Positions 59,210 through 64,000 of a DNA stretch of 64,000 nt are shown here, in pieces. Positions within the stretch are counted from its first letter, which is position 1. Each line of letters opens with the position of its first letter. The position numbers were made by a program, and so were the translations under genes. The notes under the pieces were generated by a model, which had not been told where the DNA came from, made no database searches, and saw nothing but the letters and a program-made list of their open reading frames with translations. The stretch is from Aralia elata (Eukaryota > Streptophyta > Magnoliopsida > Apiales > Araliaceae). Location: assembly GCA_034770075.1 (NCBI GenBank), contig CM068378.1:44916508-44980507 (forward strand), written 5' to 3'.

Positions 59210-59690
59210 CCGCTTATAAATAAGACTTCTTCTAATATACATGAAATAATTTCAGCATTATAATTGCTTATAGAATGAATATTCATCAACTATATTTAAA
59301 ATAAATTGAGCATATAACTGCTTATAAAATGAATATTCAACTATTATATTTGAAATACTTTCAGCATTATAACTGTTTATAAAATGAATATTCTTACTAA
59401 ATACTTGAAGAAAATCGGACATAGTAACTTCTTATAAAAGTATATTTTCTAATATATAAGAGAAATAAATCGGACATTATAACTGCTTGAAAATAAGACT
59501 TTTGTACTATATACTTCAAATAATTTGGGCATTATAACTGCTTGCAAATAGGACTTTTGTACTATATACTTAAAATAATTTGGGCATTATAACTGCTTGT
59601 AAATAGGACTTATGTACTATATACTAAAAATAATTTGGGCATTATAACTGCTTATAAAAGTATATTTTTACTAAATATATAAAGAAAAAT
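59210..59690. repeat. Imperfect tandem repeat, unit about 57 bp
   Basis: About eight units sharing GGCATTATAACTGCTTATAA and TACTATATACTT-type segments; the last units are the most regular. Confidence 0.75.
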
Positions 59691-59983
59691 GAAAATAATA
59701 ACCACTAGAGTAATACCTCTTGTAGTTGCTACCTTTACTTTCAATCGCGCAACGCTTCGATGCTTAGAAAGTAATTTTTATCTCACAATATCTATCAGAA
59801 TATAAATATAGAGTGTTTTTGCTCTTGAACTGCTCTTGAAAAATAGTAAAGAATGAATGAACTGAGCTTGCTATTTATAGAAAAACCAAGTTTCGTTAAT
59901 TGCACATTAAGGGCTTGGCTTATTACACTTTGGTACCTAGGTTAATTACACTTTAGTACCTAGCAAATTCTTAGAATATTCTT

Positions 59984-60325
59984 CTAAGCTCCTCAATGAA
60001 AATATCTTCCAAGCTCGACAATGCAGCTTGCAATTAAACCTATCTTCTAAGCTCCTCAATGAAAATATCTTCCAAGCTCGACAATGCAGCTTGAAATCTA
60101 AGCTCCTCAATGAAAATATCTTCTAAGCTCGACAATGCAGCTTGCAATTGAACCTATCTTCTAAGCTCCTCAATGAAAATATCTTCCAAGCTCGACAATG
60201 CATCTTGCAATCTAAGCTCCTCAATGAAAATATCTTCTAAGCTCGATAATGCAGCTTGCAATTGAACCTATCTTCTAAGCTCCTCAATGAAAATATCTCA
60301 TAAGCTCGACAATGCAGCTTGTTAC
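59984..60325. repeat. Tandem repeat with alternating 63/51-bp spacing
   Basis: CTAAGCTCCTCAATGAAAAT starts at 59984, 60047, 60098, 60161, 60212 and 60275: spacings 63, 51, 63, 51, 63. The 12-bp difference is the presence or absence of a TTGAACCTATCTT-type segment, giving a 114-bp higher-order unit. Confidence 0.9.
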
Positions 60326-60784
60326 CGTAAGCACGACAAAGCACTATATCAGTTTAAGCATGACAAAGCAGCTTACTAAAAATAATTTGTCGGGATACTT
60401 CTTGGTGAAATTGTGGAAAGCACGACAAATCATTTTGTCAATATAAGCACGACTAAGCAGCTTCGAATTTTTTTTTATTTGACCTAATTCATCATTTACA
60501 TAATATAATCACAAAACACCTGCTTCGAAATATCATTTGGATCTTTATTAAGCACATAAATTCGAATCTCATTAGGTCTGAAGGTTTTAAACTTCTCGAT
60601 ACCTAGTTGTAGGTCACTAAATTAATCTCTAACCATATACGATCGTATTTATAAGCCTCATAAATATTCAGGATATTACATTCACTCCTACTTCAAAGAA
60701 TTTCGTCCTCGAAATTAACTTTACAGCTAATTTTAGACATTCAATATCATATTTATAAGTTCTATAAATATTTAGGATATTACA

Positions 60785-61440
60785 GCTTCACTCTCGTTTT
60801 CAGCTATGATAGCTTTCTCGAGAATTTCTGGAAAGGTTTTTACTTGAAACACCGACAACTTACTAGGAATCTGGGGTTTCAAACCCTCCTCATACCTCCT
60901 GGTCTTCCTTGCCTCCGAATCTACTTGATGCAGGGCAAACCTAGCTAGTTAATTAAACTTAGCTGTATACTGAGATACAATGAGCTCCCCTTGTTTCAAC
61001 TCTTGGAATCGTACCTCCATACGATCCTGCATTGATTGGGAAAAGTAATTCTCAAAGAATAATTCCTTGAACCTATCCCAAGGAACTATCCCAACACCTG
61101 CACGAACCTTGTTGGTTTCCCACCAATGATTCACCTCACCTTTGAGGAAAAAGGTGGCAAAGACCATCTTTTGGTCTTTGCTGACATTAGTTACAATAAA
61201 GAACTTCTCTATTTCAGTAATCCAGGCTTAAGCCTCAACGGGTTCTGCGGTCCCTTTAAATTCAGGCAGACCTACAAGTTTAAAGTCTTTAAATACAGTG
61301 CCCTGTGGGGTAACTGCATTAGGTTGGTTTGGTTGACGACTTTGTAAGGCTCCTAAGAGTAGATCCACTAATTGTTGGGTAGGGTTTGTTTCTCTCTCCT
61401 CATTCTCTCTTTTTGTCTAATTTCTCCTTCTTGTTGCCAT
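60785..61440 (-). pseudogene. Chromovirus C gag, N-terminal part
   Basis: Starts ATG 61440 (MATRRR) with a stop after a few codons, then QLVDLLLGALQSRQPN, FKDFKLVGLPEFKGT, and the gag core HWWETNKVRAGVGIVPWDRF and QELKQGELIVSQYTAKF, up to EILEKAIIAENE at the insertion. Further stops: TAA after VEA (near 61230) and TAA near 60949. Continues at 57590 beyond the insert. Confidence 0.85.
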
Positions 61441-61659
61441 GATTCTGTAAATAAAGGAAAAACATTAAATACAAGTATATATTGCACACATAGTTAACAA
61501 CTTGATTTGTACAAACATAACTTGTATATTACATACTGAAAGTTTACATATCCGACTAGTGGGTTATACTACCACTAGTTAGTACAAATGATTCTCTATT
61601 TACAACCAAAATTTTTATAGTACACACTACTGAAAGTAAACCTAAGTATTATACTATAC
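61441..61659 (-). other. Spacer between extra ORF and gag of chromovirus C
   Basis: AT-rich, no ORF; corresponds to 6882-7389 in element A. Confidence 0.5.
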
Positions 61660-61864
61660 TTAACGACCACGCGCCTCATCATAGGCATCCTGGACCATGT
61701 GGCATACCACTGATCGATAAATCATATAATCCACCTTCTTCTCTTCTACTAGATATCTAATCACTCGGCGCTCTAAGTTGTCGAATAAGTTACGACACCC
61801 TTGAACAACTCGATCTAACTACACTTGCACATCCTGTTTCTCCTTTTGAGTACTCTCTGGTAAT
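61660..61864 (-). pseudogene. Extra ORF of chromovirus C, C-terminal end
   Basis: Frame ending DYMIYRSVVCHMVQDAYDE and stop at 61660-61662, with a helical, charged stretch (CRNLFDNLERRVIRYLVEEK) just upstream of gag, at the same place as the extra ORFs of A and B. One in-frame TAG (near 61817), explicable as CAG. Sequence similarity to the others is low, so homology rests mainly on position and composition. Confidence 0.5.
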
Positions 61865-62240
61865 GTGTTGGTCGATTTAGCTATCGATAAACACACACGT
61901 GCAAGTATACACGGTCCACAAGTAATATATGATAAGATATGAGTCGAACCCACAGGGAATTGTTACGAATAATAACCAATTACAAATCGTATATCAATTT
62001 GATCTAATTTAAACGATGAAGGTTTGATTGTTTGTTGATTGGTTGAGTTCACAAGTTAAGCAATGAATAAAATGCGGTAAAATATCAAGATAGAGAGGTC
62101 TAAGATTACAATTTCCCAAAACACGTCATTTGAATCTCCTAACTCTCTCTTTTCAATCAGTTATAACATACGAATTGGAAACCGAGAAATCAAAACTACA
62201 TAAGAGCCTCTGTCGATGGTCAATCACGAATCTTCCTAAG

Positions 62241-62530
62241 CGGTGCATAGGTATATGTCTATCCTATACACTATCAAGAGACTAATTTTAGGAATGATTA
62301 ATAGACACGTGTCACCAAATCTAATTAATCGTCCCCTCAATTACCAACTTTCACATCGAAAGTCATTAAGACTAGATTCTCAATTGGTTGCATGCGGTAA
62401 TTAGGTATATATCTATCCCAACTACTCTCAAGATACCTATTATTGCAGATAATTAATAAGACACACGTCACTTAATCCGATTAATAACCCACAACAATCT
62501 ATACTCTCGCATGTTATCATGACTATGTCT
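62241..62530. repeat. Imperfect direct duplication, about 154-bp period
   Basis: AGGTATATGTCTATCC...GACACGTGTCAC is repeated as AGGTATATATCTATCC...GACACACGTCAC, offset about 154 bp. Confidence 0.7.
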
Positions 62531-63397
62531 TAACCTATAATCCGTTCGTCAAGTTCATATAGGTTCCCAAGGTAATTACGGGCCAAGCAATTAATCTAGA
62601 AAGCAAATGTTATGACAATCAATTCACAAATGAATAACTGAAATCAATAGAGAGAGAAATCAATTCAATTTAAGTGTTGGGTTCCATTGCAATCTTAGAA
62701 TATAAGGTTAGTTCATGATAGCTATAATAAACATCAATTTGAATTTATACATTGTCAAATTCGAATTACAAAGGAGTTGAAAATCTAGAAATGAAACCAC
62801 TTTTGAAGTTGTTCAGCTGTTGTTTCTTTGGTTGTTGTTGGTTTCCAGCTCTCCTCCTTAGTTTTGTAATTCTTGTTGACTGAGTTCCTTGGCTTGTGGC
62901 TTGATTCAGCTTGATTTGCAGCCTTTAACCCTGTTGTTTGATGTATTTTGTAGCCTCCCTCTCTCTAGATATCTGATATGAAGCTTAGAAGAGATTATAT
63001 ATAGCCTCCTTCAAGAAACCCTAGCCAAAATCGGACAAAATGGAGCTCAGATCACACTAAAACTGTGTCAGATCGCACTCAGGACGGCGTTGGCGCACGC
63101 GCGCGCCCAAGCCCAGGGTGGCCCAAGCTAAGTGCCGCACGCCCGCACGCTGGCTGCTGCACGCCCGCGTCGCTCGCCCAAGCCCAGGTTGGCCCAGCGC
63201 CTGCTGCCGAGCCGCACAAGGCTGCCGAGCGGTTCCGAGCCCTGTGTGCGCGCGCGTGCCCAATGCCGACGCCTGCCGAGCCATGCCGAGCCCCAGGCGC
63301 CCAGCGCCCATGCGCCCGCGCGCGCCTTGCGGCGTCCATGCCCAGCGCCTGGCTGGTGCCCCCAGCTGCTGCACGTCGTGCCCGCGACTTGGTTGAT

Positions 63398-63690
63398 GCC
63401 GCACGCCGTGCATGCCTTCCAACGTCATGCACGCCCAACTTCCAAATGTCACCAAATTCAACGCCGAGCATCGCCAAACACAACTTTTCGCCGTATTATC
63501 ATTCGGGCACGAATATCGACGCACGGGCTTGCCCTCGTGGTATGGCCGATGCCGAACGCCGTGCACGCTTTCCGACGCCATGCACGCCCAACTACGAAAT
63601 GTCATCAACTTAAGCACCGAGCGTCGCCAAACACAAATTTTCATCATACTACCATTCGGGCACATACGTCTAAGCACGGATAAAAAGTCA
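63398..63690. repeat. Imperfect tandem duplication, 153-bp period
   Basis: Blocks with ACGCCGTGCATGCC / ACGCCGTGCACGC, CGCCAAACACAA and CATTCGGGCAC occur twice at an offset of 153 bp. Confidence 0.8.
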
Positions 63691-64000
63691 TTACGCGCAT
63701 CGATCTGAGCGGTCTTTATTTCCATTCCTACAAACATAATGAAAATGCATCAAATCAACATAAAACATATAAAAATAACTAAAAACTAAATTATTGTGGA
63801 AATATGATAAAAATAACTAAACACCATATAAAAGTCCTAAAAACTAACAAACTATCAAGGTCAAAAGTACCCAAATTGTGTGTATAAAACACCCTCATCA
63901 AATACCCTCAAACTTAACCCTTTGCTTGTCCTCAAGCAAACAGAGATAAACTAATTTCTTGAATTAAACACAATGACAACTGAATTAGAGAAGAACGACT

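Larger units (their letters stand above)
57596..60680 (-). repeat. Chromovirus LTR (3085 bp)
   Basis: TG...CA termini, related to the LTR at 15805-19439. Contains two tandem-repeat tracts (59210-59690 and 59984-60325) and repeated GCACGACAAA-type motifs at 60330-60450. Confidence 0.85.
57596..60784 (-). mobile_element. LTR-derived deletion remnant inserted in gag of chromovirus C
   Basis: Flanked by GCTTC at 57591-57595 and 60785-60789 (5-bp target duplication). On the minus strand it begins TGTAATATCC at 60784, has about 50 bp of LTR start, then about 50 bp with the purine tract and GAGGACGAAATTC, then a full LTR from 60680 to 57596 ending GGCGTCACA. So a complete chromovirus inserted here and lost almost all of its 5' LTR and internal region. 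Confidence 0.88.
55564..61864 (-). mobile_element. Chromovirus C (Tekay/Del type), 5' two-thirds, interrupted
   Basis: On the minus strand: end of an extra ORF, gag, zinc knuckles, protease, RT and start of RNase H, cut at 55564 by the outer Ogre. An LTR-derived insert (57596-60784) splits gag. Upstream LTR and primer site are missing, replaced at about 61865 by other repeat DNA. The other end may be the chromodomain and LTR at 15805-19652, but that is not proven. Confidence 0.78.
61865..64000. other. Unassigned repeat DNA at right edge
   Basis: Starts near TGTGTTGGTCGATTT and contains ACACGTGCAAGTATACACGG followed by GAGTCGAACCCACAGGGAA, a pattern I recognise from abundant but poorly classified plant repeats. 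An imperfect 154-bp duplication lies at about 62241-62530. A GC-rich island is at 63060-63420 and a 153-bp duplication follows. The last 250 bp are AT-rich and include CTTTGCTTGTCCTCAAGCAA. No credible gene. Confidence 0.45.

Noticed and set aside
63057..63737. Overlapping long ORFs on both strands (Ala/Arg/Pro-rich)
   Set aside because: Open in several frames at once because of GC-rich composition; no domain, and the frame crosses a tandem duplication.

Overview
This window is plant nuclear DNA made almost entirely of nested LTR retrotransposons. I see no host single-copy gene, tRNA, rRNA or CRISPR array. The lineages (Ty1/copia with an initiator-Met-type primer site, Ty3/gypsy Tekay/Del chromoviruses, and Ty3/gypsy Tat/Ogre elements with a second RNase H and an intron in pol) point to a flowering plant, probably a eudicot. 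I cannot name the species.

Layout. (1) 1-4795, minus: 5' part of a copia element with decayed gag-pol, a long leader and a 1.68 kb 5' LTR, inserted in the integrase of a chromovirus whose remnant resumes at 4796. (2) 4796-15792, plus: a tandem chromovirus array (integrase remnant, LTR fragment, full internal region A, 3.0 kb LTR, start of internal region B). A and B both carry an extra coiled-coil ORF between primer site and gag. (3) 15805-20497, minus: chromovirus LTR and the end of a chromodomain. (4) 20498-23145: unassigned AT-rich repeat DNA. (5) 23146-55563, minus: an outer Ogre-type element whose 3' LTR is missing. It is split by a complete inner Ogre-type element at 26768-44800 (18,033 bp, plus, AGCTT target duplication). 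(6) 55564-61864, minus: chromovirus C, the host of the outer Ogre. Its gag is split by an LTR-derived insert with a GCTTC duplication. (7) 61865-64000: unassigned repeat DNA with a GC-rich island.

The most interesting system is in the two Ogre elements. Each carries gag-pol in sense and, between pol and the 3' LTR, an antisense spliced gene module. ORF1 has three coding exons (596 codons) plus a 5'UTR intron. ORF2 has about 520 codons and its ATG follows directly on a splice-acceptor-like AG. Exon lengths agree between the copies apart from a 1-nt insertion in ORF1 exon 2 and one extra codon in ORF2 of the inner copy. The proteins look like the plant mobile domain (PMD, aminotransferase-like) family. 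The inner Ogre jumped into ORF2 of the outer element's antisense module, so the element interrupted a homologue of its own cargo gene. Between the module's upstream region and the 3' LTR, the inner element has a 139-bp tandem repeat and a palindromic GC motif that is also present next to the TATA-like box of its own LTR.

Decay is heavy: most stop codons are explained by C-to-T change at CAG, CGA, CAA or (opposite strand) TGG, as expected for methylated transposon DNA. Apart from the antisense ORF2 of the inner Ogre, no long gene is fully intact.
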